From NCBI GenBank assembly GCA_937868095.1, contig CALMLO010000028.1, positions 62,001-126,000 of the forward strand: a stretch of 64,000 bases of DNA, in the 5' to 3' direction. Shown piece after piece: positions 45,511-54,255 of the stretch. The position numbers and the translations under genes are program-made. The first letter of the stretch is position 1. Each line of letters opens with the position of its first letter. The notes beneath the pieces are model-generated. The model saw nothing but the letters and a program-made list of their open reading frames with translations. It ran no database searches and had not been told where the DNA came from. Source of the DNA: an uncultured Phycisphaerales bacterium (GTDB taxonomy: Bacteria; Planctomycetota; Phycisphaerae; Sedimentisphaerales; Anaerohalosphaeraceae).

Positions 45511-47280
45511 ATGTCCAGAAAAATCATAAACTCTGGCTGGTTGGCATTGCTGGCGATGGGGTGGGCGGTTGCCGCCTCTGCATCGCAGGAAAGGGCTTCG
45601 GATGTGCCTGTCCAGCCGGCATCCTTCGCCTATTGCGGGGTGCGGGATTTGCAGCAGGCAGAGCCCAATCTGACCGGCTTGGATGTCTCCATTGCGGCGG
45701 TTTGCCGCTCCATGACCTATGTCGGCGGCCTTCCTCAGGAGGATTACCGCTTTAATATGGTTCACCAAAGTCTTCGCGGCGGGCGGGTCTTTTTTGAAGA
45801 TGGCTCCGAAGGGTTTTACGGCCTTTCCCCTCACGCAACGGCTGTCGGCGGGATTTTAATCGGCCTGGATTTTTATGGCGAGCATCCGCTGACGGGACCG
45901 TTTGTTTATAAAGGGGTTTGTCCCGATGCCGCTGTTGAAGTTTTTGAGTTTTGGCGGTTTGTGAGTTTGACGGTTTTTGGAGGTAAGACCTTTTCCTCCG
46001 ATATTCTCACGCTGAGTTTGGGTGAGTTTTATGAAGATTGGTGGACGCGGGGGATAGAGCGTCTGGCTCAGAAAACGGGAACACTCGTAGTGGCATCGGT
46101 TGGAAATGGCCTTCGGGTATCGGAGCGGCTTTTGTATCCGGCTGGTGGCGCCAATGTCCTGGCGGTAGGAGTGGTTCAAGCTCAAATAGAACCGAATGGG
46201 GAGCCGAGTTTGACATCCTTTTCCCTCCCGAATCGGCAGATTTCAAGTTTCGGCCCAACCGCTGAAGGCCGCTGCAAACCAGACCTTGTGGCGCCCGGCC
46301 GTGCCTTGGTGCCGGCGGCCTATGATGCCGGAACGTATGAGATAGCCGGCGATTATTCCAGTCTGGCAGCCCCCGTCGTCTCCGGAACAGCAGCACTGCT
46401 TTTGCAGAAGGTCTATCAAACACCCCTGCTGGCAGAGCGGATGAGGCAGGAAACAAGAAATAGCGTATTAAAGGCAATCCTGATGACTTCTGCTCAGAAA
46501 TTGCCCTGGTGGCATAAAGGCGGACCCGGCAAAGAAGATGATTCGCTCGTGCCGCTGGATTGGCTGCAAGGGGCCGGCCTTTTGGATGCCAAAGAGGCCT
46601 ATGTTCTTTTAACGGAAGGGGCCCGACCGGAGGAGGGCGGCTTGAAGGGTTGGGATAGTCCGATTCTTGATTCAGAACATCCGGAGGTGGTCTATCCGAT
46701 TTTTGTACCGGCCGGACAAGGCGGCTGGTTAACCGCGACGGCAGTTTGGAACCGTTCCTTTGAGGAACAATTCCCGTTTCGTCCTTTGAAGGAAGAAGAT
46801 AGGGATTTACGTCTGGAACTTTGGGCGGTCGGGCCGAACCTGCCGGAGCCGGTTTTGCTGGATTTCTCCGACAGCCCGCTCGATACAGTCGAACATCTTT
46901 ATGTCCGGCTGCCTGAGACATATACTTCCTATGAATTGGTTCTCCGCTTCAGCCAACCCCAAGCAACCTTAAACCGCCGGCAGCAGTTGGCGGGGCTGGC
47001 GTGGTCGGTCGGCCCCGACAAGGCAGCGGACAATCCCTGGTGGTATGACCTGAATGAAGATGGGAAAATCGACCAAATCGATAAGAGTATTTCCTTCATT
47101 TTCGACCAGGGTCGGGCGGAAATTCTTGCGGATTCTTCCCTCTCTTCCCAACTGGAGCTCGGTCCGGAGCGAGTTGAACTGCTCAGTCGACAGTGGCAGG
47201 ATTGGCGTCCTTATTTAAGATTATGGAATGAGCCGGAAGAAGAGAAATTTTCTCCGTTTATTCCTGGAAGCGAAAACTGA
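45511..47280 (+). CDS. Secreted subtilase-like protein with altered catalytic triad
   Basis: A 589-residue exported protein (signal peptide to about A-S-A-S-Q). The S8 fold is clear: the His motif S-P-H-A-T-A-V-G-G-I (His about 108), the oxyanion Asn in A-S-V-G-N-G (about 199), F-G-P-T-A-E-G-R-C-K-P-D-L-V-A-P-G and the Ser motif S-S-L-A-A-P-V-V-S-G (Ser about 284). The usual Asp motif (V-x-V-x-D-T-G) reads I-A-A-V-C-R-S, with Cys at about 65 in place of Asp. Near the C-terminus D-L-N-E-D-G-K-I-D-Q-I-D resembles a calcium loop or dockerin repeat. Activity is therefore doubtful. ATG 45511 begins the signal peptide; 12 more codons are open upstream. Confidence 0.72.
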   Translation: MSRKIINSGWLALLAMGWAVAASASQERASDVPVQPASFAYCGVRDLQQAEPNLTGLDVSIAAVCRSMTYVGGLPQEDYRFNMVHQSLRGGRVFFEDGSEGFYGLSPHATAVGGILIGLDFYGEHPLTGPFVYKGVCPDAAVEVFEFWRFVSLTVFGGKTFSSDILTLSLGEFYEDWWTRGIERLAQKTGTLVVASVGNGLRVSERLLYPAGGANVLAVGVVQAQIEPNGEPSLTSFSLPNRQISSFGPTAEGRCKPDLVAPGRALVPAAYDAGTYEIAGDYSSLAAPVVSGTAALLLQKVYQTPLLAERMRQETRNSVLKAILMTSAQKLPWWHKGGPGKEDDSLVPLDWLQGAGLLDAKEAYVLLTEGARPEEGGLKGWDSPILDSEHPEVVYPIFVPAGQGGWLTATAVWNRSFEEQFPFRPLKEEDRDLRLELWAVGPNLPEPVLLDFSDSPLDTVEHLYVRLPETYTSYELVLRFSQPQATLNRRQQLAGLAWSVGPDKAADNPWWYDLNEDGKIDQIDKSISFIFDQGRAEILADSSLSSQLELGPERVELLSRQWQDWRPYLRLWNEPEEEKFSPFIPGSEN

Positions 47281-48121
47281 GGGTTTGATAAATCAATTTA
47301 GCCGCCAGAAAATCACATGCCCAAAAGGGTTCTCGCGGGCACAATTCGACAACATCCATCCCAATCAGTCTCCGGCTCCGGCATAACTGTTCAATCAGTG
47401 AAATCACTTCATACCAGCCCAGTCCGCCCGGTTCCGGGGTTCCGGTGGCGGGCATAATCGATGGGTCAAATACATCCAGGTCTATCGTCAGATAGACATT
47501 TTCCGTCAGCAGAGAAAGAAGTTTGCCAATCCAGCCCCGCTGAGTATCCGCCGCAATTTCGTGGGCAAAGAAAACCCGGCTTCTGTCGAGAGCCGATTGT
47601 TCGCAGGTGTCCATACTTCGAATGCCCGCCTGAACAATAGGCCCGCATTCCTTGGCTCGAGCCATGACGCAGGCATGATTGAAGGCGGAGCCCTCATATT
47701 CGGCACGCAAATCCGCGTGGGCATCCAGTTGAAGGATTGTCAGATTCGGAAAAGCCATGGCGGCGGCCTGAATCGCCCCAATACTTACCGAATGTTCCCC
47801 TCCCAGCACCACCGGAAATTTGTTCTTCTGAAAATAGCCGAGCATCCGTCGGCGGACGTGCTCGACCATGGCTTCAGGGGTTGAAAAACCCTCCGCTGGT
47901 AGGTCTGTAAAAATCCCTTTCCGAAATACTTCTGAATTGGTGAGAATGTCGTAAAATTCAAGATTCCGTGATGCTTTCAGAATAGCTGGCGGTCCCTGGT
48001 CGGCGCCTTTGACCCACGTGCTGGTCTGGTCATAGGAAACCGGAAGAATAACAATTTGAGCGGTTTCAAAACGGGTGTATTGCGGCTCGAAATCACCGAA
48101 AGGAGGGTAGGATTCCATCAT
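47258..48121 (-). CDS. speB: Agmatinase (SpeB family)
   Basis: A 287-residue manganese ureohydrolase. G-G-E-H-S (about 106-110), L-D-A-H-A-D-L-R (about 131-138) and D-L-D-V-F-D-P-S (about 211-218) supply the metal ligands. It splits agmatine into putrescine and urea. The gene lies 84 bases after the arginine decarboxylase gene on the same strand, which makes agmatine the likely substrate. ATG 48121 has GGAAGGAG nearby. It overlaps the end of the convergent subtilase gene by 23 bases. Confidence 0.92.
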   Translation of the reverse strand: MMESYPPFGDFEPQYTRFETAQIVILPVSYDQTSTWVKGADQGPPAILKASRNLEFYDILTNSEVFRKGIFTDLPAEGFSTPEAMVEHVRRRMLGYFQKNKFPVVLGGEHSVSIGAIQAAAMAFPNLTILQLDAHADLRAEYEGSAFNHACVMARAKECGPIVQAGIRSMDTCEQSALDRSRVFFAHEIAADTQRGWIGKLLSLLTENVYLTIDLDVFDPSIMPATGTPEPGGLGWYEVISLIEQLCRSRRLIGMDVVELCPREPFWACDFLAAKLIYQTLSFRFQE

Positions 48122-48146
48122 TTTTGCATCTCCTTCCCAAAAGCAA

Positions 48147-48179
48147 AGGGGATTTGCGGACGCTGGTCCCAAATCCCCT
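48147..48179 (-). terminator. Hairpin between pdaD and speB (partial terminator)
   Basis: AGGGGATTTG and CAAATCCCCT pair perfectly over ten bases in the 84-base gap. On the minus strand it is followed by TTTGCTTTTG, a broken T-run, so it may end part of the transcripts or protect the pdaD message. Confidence 0.55.
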
Positions 48180-48205
48180 CTGGTTGGCGAAATTTATGCG
48201 CAATG

Positions 48206-48757
48206 TTAGTCAAAAAGGAAAACGGCAATAGCAACCGTAGTTGTCCACAAATCCCGCACACCGCGAGCAGTCTGGGTGATATTGGTTGTTTTAATAAAAA
48301 GGCCGCTGGATTTATACGCCTGTTCCTTTTCGGACCACGCCTTGTCCGGATCCACTTCATAGCCGAGTGTAGTTCCGAGCATGCCGGCTGCCAGGTCTTC
48401 TGCCATGTCTGCGGCTTCCCGCTTGTTCATTCCATGGCCGTGCACTTCGCTCAAATAACCCCATTTGCTCTTCTCTTTGGGGATGGCAACGCCGATGGAA
48501 GAGGCAATCAGCCGGCCGTGCTCATTGGTATCGCAACGCGCCAGAACGCAGAAACTGAATGCCCCGGGAACAAGAAGCTTCAGCCCTTCATTTCGGCTGA
48601 TAATCTTGCAAAATGGCGGTAAAATCGAGGATACCTGCACCAGGTTCTGCTGGGCCACCCCTGCGTCTCGAAGGGCCTCTTCAAAGGATTTCAGCTGGTA
48701 TTTATGCCGGCCGACCCCGTTGGTCAAAAACATCCTCGTTGCTACCAGATTACGCAT
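48206..48757 (-). CDS. pdaD: Pyruvoyl-dependent arginine decarboxylase
   Basis: A 183-residue member of the pyruvoyl arginine decarboxylase family, which turns arginine into agmatine with no PLP. The self-cleavage site V-S-S-I-L-P-P (about residues 42-48) would give the beta chain and a pyruvoyl group on the alpha chain. The N-terminus M-R-N-L-V-A-T-R-M-F-L-T and the segment G-V-A-I-P-K then G-Y-L-S-E-V-H-G-H-G match the family. The ATG at 48757 has GGAGAG upstream. With speB it forms a two-step arginine-to-putrescine unit. Confidence 0.93.
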   Translation of the reverse strand: MRNLVATRMFLTNGVGRHKYQLKSFEEALRDAGVAQQNLVQVSSILPPFCKIISRNEGLKLLVPGAFSFCVLARCDTNEHGRLIASSIGVAIPKEKSKWGYLSEVHGHGMNKREAADMAEDLAAGMLGTTLGYEVDPDKAWSEKEQAYKSSGLFIKTTNITQTARGVRDLWTTTVAIAVFLFD

Positions 48758-48810
48758 ACCCGTACTCTCCAGGAATGAATGTCTACTCTTTTCTTTATGG
48801 AATTGGAGAA

Positions 48811-48838
48811 ATTTTATCCCTCGTGTAAACGGGGGCAA
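48811..48838 (-). promoter_or_regulatory. Candidate promoter of pdaD-speB
   Basis: On the minus strand TTGCCC, 16 bases and TAAAAT, about 55 bases before the pdaD start codon. Confidence 0.55.
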
Positions 48839-48958
48839 GAAAAAAATTTCAAAATCTATAACTCGAACAGAACAGGATATACGAGAGAGACAATTAACCG
48901 AAGGCAACTGTCGAAGAAAAGGCCGAAAAGGGGAAAATGTGTTTTTTTAGAAAACCTG

Positions 48959-48986
48959 TTGCGATTTGCAGAGAACATTCTATAAT
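48959..48986 (+). promoter_or_regulatory. Candidate promoter of the DksA-like gene
   Basis: TTGCGA, 16 bases and a perfect TATAAT, about 100 bases before the ATG. The leader has the short hairpin GGCGG-gtggt-CCGCC near 49042-49056. Confidence 0.6.
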
Positions 48987-49087
48987 TCCCGCCGTTAACT
49001 TTGAAGGGGTTGGCTTTGTAAAACCGCCGAATATCGGGATTGACGGCGGGTGGTCCGCCCGCTGGCTCAAAATGCAGGAAGGAAAGC

Positions 49088-49642
49088 ATGGAGAAAAAGA
49101 AGGCGAAAAAACTGAGTGAGCGCGAGCTGAAACGCTACAAGGAACTGCTGCTCGAAAAGCAGAAGGAAGTTTTGGCCGACCTGGAGGCCATCGAGCAGAA
49201 TATGTTTCAGGACGGAGGGGAAATTTCGAGTATGCCGGTCCATTTGGCGGATATCGGAACAGATAATTTTGAACAGGAGTTCAGTTTGGGGCTGATGCAG
49301 GAAGCCAAACGGACTCTCCTGGAAATTCAGCAAGCCCTCAAACGGATTGAAGACGGCACATTCGGTATTTGCGAAGGATTAGGGATACCCATTGAAAAAG
49401 AGCGGCTGGAAGCGATCCCTTGGACGCGGTACAGTTTGGAATATGCCCGAAAGAAGGAAAAAGAAACCGGCCCGGGTTTTGTAAAGCGGCGGCCTATCGA
49501 CATTGATCGCGAAAGTGATTTTGAGGAAGAAGAGCCGGAGGAAGAGGTAGAGGAAGTGGAAGAATTTGATGACGATGTCGCGATGGAGCCATTGGAGGAC
49601 GAGGAAGAAGAGCCGGAAATGCCGGACGAGGATTTAGGATAA
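49088..49642 (+). CDS. DksA/TraR-like protein with degenerate zinc finger and acidic tail
   Basis: A 184-residue protein with the coiled coil of DksA (E-L-K-R-Y-K-E-L-L-L-E-K-Q near residues 12-24) and the conserved zinc-finger frame F-G-I-C-E-G-L-G-I-P-I then R-L-E-A-I-P-W-T-R-Y. Of the four cysteines usual in the finger only the first is kept; the others are Leu/Gly, Ser and Tyr. The last 50 residues are mostly Glu and Asp. DksA-type proteins bind in the RNA polymerase secondary channel; this one might do so without zinc. ATG 49088 follows AGGAAGG. Confidence 0.82.
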   Translation: MEKKKAKKLSERELKRYKELLLEKQKEVLADLEAIEQNMFQDGGEISSMPVHLADIGTDNFEQEFSLGLMQEAKRTLLEIQQALKRIEDGTFGICEGLGIPIEKERLEAIPWTRYSLEYARKKEKETGPGFVKRRPIDIDRESDFEEEEPEEEVEEVEEFDDDVAMEPLEDEEEEPEMPDEDLG

Positions 49643-49689
49643 TCCTCTTTGCCTTCGTCATCGGCATTGGGTTTGGGCAATTCCTGTTT

Positions 49690-52491
49690 TTACGGCTTAG
49701 AACCTTCAGACGGCGTTTGACGGCATCGGAGAGGGGCGATGGAGTCCAGCGGAGGAATTTGTTCTTTGTCGCCGGCAACCACAATGGTCATTCGGGACGG
49801 CTCCAGCGTTTCTCTCACCAGAGCCAGACAATCTTCCGCGGTGGCTGTGCGCACTGTTTCAAGTAATTTATCCAGATAATCCCGCCCCAGATTTTGAGAT
49901 TCCATCAGCCATAAATCCTCGGCGGTTTGCTGCGGAGTTTCCCGGGCCAGCAGAAAAGTGCCGGCGATGTAGGTTTTGGTATTCTCCAGTTCGCTCGGTG
50001 AAGGCGGACGGTTGCGGAGGTCTTCGATCAGTTCAAAAATGGTCTCAAGGGCCTGGGGGACGGAATCGTTTTTCGTAAAGGTCTGGATGATAAACGTACC
50101 CGCCTGATTGAATGCAGCATAGTTGCCCCAGATGCCGTAGGTCAGCCCCTTTTCGACGCGGACGACCTGATTGAGGCGACTGTTGAAAGCCCCCCCAAAA
50201 TAGCTGCTCACAATCCGGCTGATAAAATACTCCGGCTGCTGACGGCGGGTGATGCCGAGCTGCCCGATACGAATCTGGGATTGCGAACTGCCCGGCAGGT
50301 CAACCGCACAGATATGCCGCGGTTCCATCGGCGGGATTTCAGGCAGACTCACACTCGGCAGGGGACGGGAGTTTTCCCACTTGCCCAACCATTTTTGAGC
50401 CAGGGCGGCAGCCCGCTTCGGCTGGATATCGCCGGCGAAGATGAGAACGGCCTTTTCAGGACGGGCAAAATGCGCCCAGTAGGCAAACAAGTCCTCAGAT
50501 GCCAGATGACGAAGGTTTTCGGGTTCCCCTTCGGGAGTTCGAGCATAGGGATGCTCCCCGAACAGTTCTTTGCGGAGCTGGCGATCGGCCTGATAGTCCG
50601 GCGATTGCTCCCGAACCATCAGAGAGGCAATTTGCCGCTGGCGAAGTTTTTCCAATTCTGTCTTGTCAAAAGTCGGATATCGGACTGCTTCCGCCAGCAG
50701 CCGGACGGCTTCTTCGACGTGACGGCTCAGACAGTCCGCCGAAATGATGCCGTCATCAAGGGAGGCCCGGCCGCTCAGGGTGATGGCCCGGTATTCAAGT
50801 TCTTCGGCCAGTTCGGCCTCTGTATAATGAGCCGTGCCTTTGGTAAGCATCGCGAAAGCCGTTGAAGCGGCGGCCGGCTTCTCTTCACACCACGCGCCGA
50901 AGGGAAGGCCGAGCATTACACTCACAAAAGGAACTTCATGGTTGGGCACCACCATAACTTTCAGGCCGTTATCAAGCCGATGCTCCGTATAGTGCGGGCT
51001 GATGTGGGTCGGCTGAATCGGTTGGATGGGGGGTTCTGCCGGAAAGTGAGCGGGACGTTTCTCGCCGGCCCTGCCGGGGGGCGGCGATTGCTCTTCACGA
51101 ACCGCCGACACCGGTGCCTGCTCATCATCTTTTTTGCCGATATTGTTTTGGACAACCGAAACCGTCAGCTGGCGAGACTCCGTCAGATAAGTTTGGATAA
51201 CGCGGCGGACATCCTCTGCTTTAACGGCCTGAATATCACGGAAGAGTTCATTGGCTTTGGAGGTCTGGCCGAGGATGAGTGCGGCTGTGCCGAGGAGTTC
51301 GGCTTTGCCCTCGATGGTCAGATTTTCGGCCACAACCTGCTTCAGAATCTTGTTGCGGGCTTTTTCAAGTTCTTTTTCAGGGATGCCCTCCTGAAGGATT
51401 TGGTTCAGCTCCGCGTGAATGCACGCAAATATCTGATTGGGCTCGCTGCCGTTGAGCATGGCACCGGCTGCAAAAACACCGTCCTGTTCGAGCGTGTAGG
51501 TCCACGCCGCAGCGTGGACGGCCGTTTGGGTTTCTGCAACCAATCGGCGGTAGAGCCGGCTGCTGTTTCCATCCCCTAAAATCGCAGCCAGAAAGTCGAG
51601 GGGCAATTCATCAGGATGGCCGTGGGGAACGGTTCGCCAGACAATGCCCGCCAGCGGGGCCGGCGCAAGTTCGTCATCAATGACCAGATGGCGGGGGCCA
51701 GCCGGCGGCGGCTCGCTAATGGACACGCAAGGGGGCTGCGGACGCGATTGAATCCAGCCAAGGTACCGTTCAGCCAACTGCTGTGCCGTTTGATGTTTGA
51801 CCGCGCCGACAATTACAAGCACAGCATTGTTGGGAATATAGTAGCGGTTCCAAAATTCGCGCATCTCCGCAGCACTGGCAGCCCGCAGATGAGCAATATT
51901 GCCGATAGGAGTCCACCGATAGGGATGAACTGTAAAAAGGGCGGCGGCTGCTTTTTTAAAGACGTTGCCGTAGGGCTCATTCTCTCCCATTCGCAGTTCT
52001 TCTTCAACAACCTTCCGTTCGGTATCCACCGCCTCCTGATCGATTTTAAGAAAGGCCATCCGTTCCGCTTCAAGCCAAAGGGCCAGCTCCATCTGCTCGG
52101 CGGGCAGCGTTTGCAGATAAACAGTTTTGTCAAAACTGGTATAGCCATTGGTGCGGGCTCCCACCCGCTGAAGCAGCCCGAAATGGTCCATCGGGCCGAC
52201 ACGGTCGGTCCCCTTGAACATCATATGCTCAAACATATGGGCAAATCCCTGCCGCGATGGGTCTTCATTCTTGGAGCCGACATGATACCAGACCTGTACA
52301 GTGACAATGGGAGAGGAAAAGTCTTCCAGCGTCACGACTCTCAATCCGTTTGGAAGGGTGATTTCCTGAAAGTCAAACAGAATCTCGCCAGGGCCGGCGG
52401 AATGCTCCGAAAGAACTCGCTGCCGGCAGCCGGCTGACCCAAGCAGCAATCCTGCACAAAGAAGACCGTAAGCAATAATTTTCTTGCTCAT
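49690..52491 (-). CDS. Zinc-dependent peptidase, M16 family, two-domain lipoprotein
   Basis: A 933-residue fusion of two M16 (pitrilysin-type) halves. A lipoprotein signal is seen (L-L-L-G-S-A-G-C, Cys about 22). The first half holds the inverted zinc motif H-M-F-E-H (about 86-90) with the distal Glu in V-V-E-E-E-L-R about 76 residues later, so it is the active half. The second half (about 505-930) lacks an H-x-x-E-H and is the partner half. It probably degrades peptides in the periplasm or on the outer membrane. The converging DksA-like gene ends 47 bases away. Confidence 0.93.
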   Translation of the reverse strand: MSKKIIAYGLLCAGLLLGSAGCRQRVLSEHSAGPGEILFDFQEITLPNGLRVVTLEDFSSPIVTVQVWYHVGSKNEDPSRQGFAHMFEHMMFKGTDRVGPMDHFGLLQRVGARTNGYTSFDKTVYLQTLPAEQMELALWLEAERMAFLKIDQEAVDTERKVVEEELRMGENEPYGNVFKKAAAALFTVHPYRWTPIGNIAHLRAASAAEMREFWNRYYIPNNAVLVIVGAVKHQTAQQLAERYLGWIQSRPQPPCVSISEPPPAGPRHLVIDDELAPAPLAGIVWRTVPHGHPDELPLDFLAAILGDGNSSRLYRRLVAETQTAVHAAAWTYTLEQDGVFAAGAMLNGSEPNQIFACIHAELNQILQEGIPEKELEKARNKILKQVVAENLTIEGKAELLGTAALILGQTSKANELFRDIQAVKAEDVRRVIQTYLTESRQLTVSVVQNNIGKKDDEQAPVSAVREEQSPPPGRAGEKRPAHFPAEPPIQPIQPTHISPHYTEHRLDNGLKVMVVPNHEVPFVSVMLGLPFGAWCEEKPAAASTAFAMLTKGTAHYTEAELAEELEYRAITLSGRASLDDGIISADCLSRHVEEAVRLLAEAVRYPTFDKTELEKLRQRQIASLMVREQSPDYQADRQLRKELFGEHPYARTPEGEPENLRHLASEDLFAYWAHFARPEKAVLIFAGDIQPKRAAALAQKWLGKWENSRPLPSVSLPEIPPMEPRHICAVDLPGSSQSQIRIGQLGITRRQQPEYFISRIVSSYFGGAFNSRLNQVVRVEKGLTYGIWGNYAAFNQAGTFIIQTFTKNDSVPQALETIFELIEDLRNRPPSPSELENTKTYIAGTFLLARETPQQTAEDLWLMESQNLGRDYLDKLLETVRTATAEDCLALVRETLEPSRMTIVVAGDKEQIPPLDSIAPLRCRQTPSEGSKP

Positions 52492-52596
52492 TTCTTATTT
52501 CCTTTTGCTGAATCGGCCTCTGTTTATAGCCGATGGGGAAAAATGGGTCAAGTTTTTTCACCGGCTGCTTGGCCGGAGAAGGCCGGCGGACTCGAC

Positions 52597-52630
52597 AATA
52601 AAAAAACCGGATTCCAATCAATCCGGTTTT
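52597..52630 (-). terminator. Intrinsic terminator after fliS
   Basis: AAAACCGGATT and AATCCGGTTTT form an 11-base-pair stem with a six-base loop; on the minus strand a T-run follows. It lies about 33 bases after the fliS stop codon. The symmetric A/T arms may let it work in both directions. Confidence 0.85.
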
Positions 52631-52662
52631 CCAATAAAGAGATGCGAACTTAACAAAGATTG

Positions 52663-53019
52663 TCAGGAGCAGACTTTTCGCCATGCCGAGGCGAGGTCTT
52701 CGAGAATATGAATACTTTTGTCAAGCATTTCGATGTTGTTTTGGATGGCTGCCTGGCCGATATAGCGCCAGAGGAAATTATAGAGACTGCGAAGGTTTTG
52801 GGCCAGGGCGCCGCCCTCTTCGAGATTGAGAGACTGGTTCAATTCTAAAATAATATCACGTGCCTTGGCCAGGGCGGCGGTTTTTTGTGAATAATCACCG
52901 TTTTGGATGGCGATGCGGCCCTGGTGGAGAAAACGGATGGCTCCTTCGTAGAGCAGTACAACCACTCGCCCTTTGTTCTGGGTTGAGACGGCGGTTTCCA
53001 GATAGGTTTCGATGCTCAT
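52663..53019 (-). CDS. fliS: Flagellar export chaperone FliS
   Basis: A 118-residue helical protein that holds unassembled flagellin in the cytoplasm. Y-L-E-T-A-V-S-T-Q-N-K-G-R-V-V-V-L-L-Y-E-G-A-I-R-F near the start (in two adjoining parts, 6-20 and 21-30) is the family pattern. ATG 53019 follows GGGAG. It lies downstream of flagellin, the usual order, with a long hairpin between. Confidence 0.93.
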   Translation of the reverse strand: MSIETYLETAVSTQNKGRVVVLLYEGAIRFLHQGRIAIQNGDYSQKTAALAKARDIILELNQSLNLEEGGALAQNLRSLYNFLWRYIGQAAIQNNIEMLDKSIHILEDLASAWRKVCS

Positions 53020-53077
53020 TGGTTGACTCCCATCGTTTTTTGTTGTCAAGGATTTAGGTTTTTCCCCCAAGCAGTTC

Positions 53078-53133
53078 TACCATGCCGGCCGACAGGGTCC
53101 GGATCAAAACCCTGTCGGCCGCTCATCATGGTA
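53078..53133 (-). terminator. Long hairpin after the flagellin gene, no T-run
   Basis: GGCCGACAGGGT (53087-53098) pairs perfectly with ACCCTGTCGGCC (53109-53120), and TACCATG (53078-53084) with CATGGTA (53127-53133). It starts 15 bases after the flagellin stop codon. Because no T-run follows on the minus strand, it is more likely an mRNA 3'-end stabiliser than a plain terminator. Confidence 0.65.
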
Positions 53134-53147
53134 AGAAGCTCCCATAT

Positions 53148-53975
53148 TTATCTCTGCAGCAGCGTCAAGGCCATTTGGGGCATGGTATTGGCCTGGGCCA
53201 GCATGGCTACGCCGGCTTGGGCTAAGACCTGATTGCGGGTCAGAGCAGCCATTTCTGTGGCGACATCCACATCGGAGATTCGCGATTCCGCCGCCATCAG
53301 GTTTTCCGCCTGAATATTAAGCACTTCGTTGGTGCTTTCCAGCCGGTTCATCATATAGCCGAAACTGGCGCGGGCACTGTCTTTCCGCTGGATGGCTTCT
53401 GTCACCAGGGTCAAAGCAGCCTGCGCTTTGGTTCCATCAGCGCCGGCAATAGAAATTTTGGCACTGTCAGCAATGTCAAACAGTTTGGCCGGACGCACAT
53501 CGACCGAGTTAACTTCGATGAAAGAATTGACGCCGAAATGAATGTTACTGGAGCCAGAGTTGTCGAGCATGTTAATGCTGTTGAAGTTTGTCGTTGTAGC
53601 GATCCGTTCGATTTCCGCCATCATCTGCTCAAATTCATTGTTCATGATGTTCCGCTGCTGTTCCGAGTAGGAACCCGTGGCTGCCTGTTCAGCCAGTTCT
53701 TTCATTCGGATCAGCACGGCGTCAATCGAGCCCATTGCTCCTTCCATCGTCTGGAGCATGCTGATGGCATCCATCGCATTGCGGGATCCTTGTTTGATGA
53801 CGGCGATATCCGCCCGCATCAGTTCGCGGACGGCCAGGCCTGCCGCATCATCCTTGGAACTGTTGATCCGCAGGCCGGACGAAAGGCGCTCGACGGATTT
53901 CGCTAATGCGTCGTAACTTCGGCCCAGATGTCTTGCCGCGCTTTCCGCCATTAGGTTGTTTTTAATTGCTAACAT
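53148..53975 (-). CDS. Flagellin
   Basis: A 275-residue flagellin, short because the variable D2/D3 region is almost absent. The N-terminal D0-D1 segment (S-V-E-R-L-S-S-G-L-R-I-N-S-S-K-D-D-A-A-G near 27-46) and the C-terminal one (A-E-S-R-I-S-D-V-D-V-A-T-E-M near 228-241, ending L-T-L-L-Q-R) are classical. AAGGAG lies before the ATG. A sigma-28 promoter is 80 bases upstream. It forms the filament with help of FliS next door. Confidence 0.95.
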   Translation of the reverse strand: MLAIKNNLMAESAARHLGRSYDALAKSVERLSSGLRINSSKDDAAGLAVRELMRADIAVIKQGSRNAMDAISMLQTMEGAMGSIDAVLIRMKELAEQAATGSYSEQQRNIMNNEFEQMMAEIERIATTTNFNSINMLDNSGSSNIHFGVNSFIEVNSVDVRPAKLFDIADSAKISIAGADGTKAQAALTLVTEAIQRKDSARASFGYMMNRLESTNEVLNIQAENLMAAESRISDVDVATEMAALTRNQVLAQAGVAMLAQANTMPQMALTLLQR

Positions 53976-54055
53976 AGGTACTTCTCCTTACCAGATTGAG
54001 TTGTGCTCTGACAATCTCCTATAAAGAGTTCATTTTTTTATTTACGACAAAGGTA

Positions 54056-54082
54056 TTATCGGAAACTTTTTGCTCTTCTTTA
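54056..54082 (-). promoter_or_regulatory. Sigma-28 promoter of the flagellin gene
   Basis: On the minus strand TAAA, 15 bases and TCCGATAA; sigma-28 consensus is TAAA-N15-GCCGATAA. Seven of eight -10 bases match. The leader would be about 75 bases. Confidence 0.85.
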
Positions 54083-54255
54083 GACCTATAATGTAGGTTC
54101 CGAAAAAAACTTTCATTTTGAGGAAGAAAAGCGGCAGGAAATATTTTTATCGGACGAACGGGCTCAGGAGAGAGAAGGAGAGAAAAATTTTATCCATCAA
54201 ACTATGGACCAACCCGGTCGGGTCTTTCGAGCGAATAAAAGGGATTTGGGAGGGT

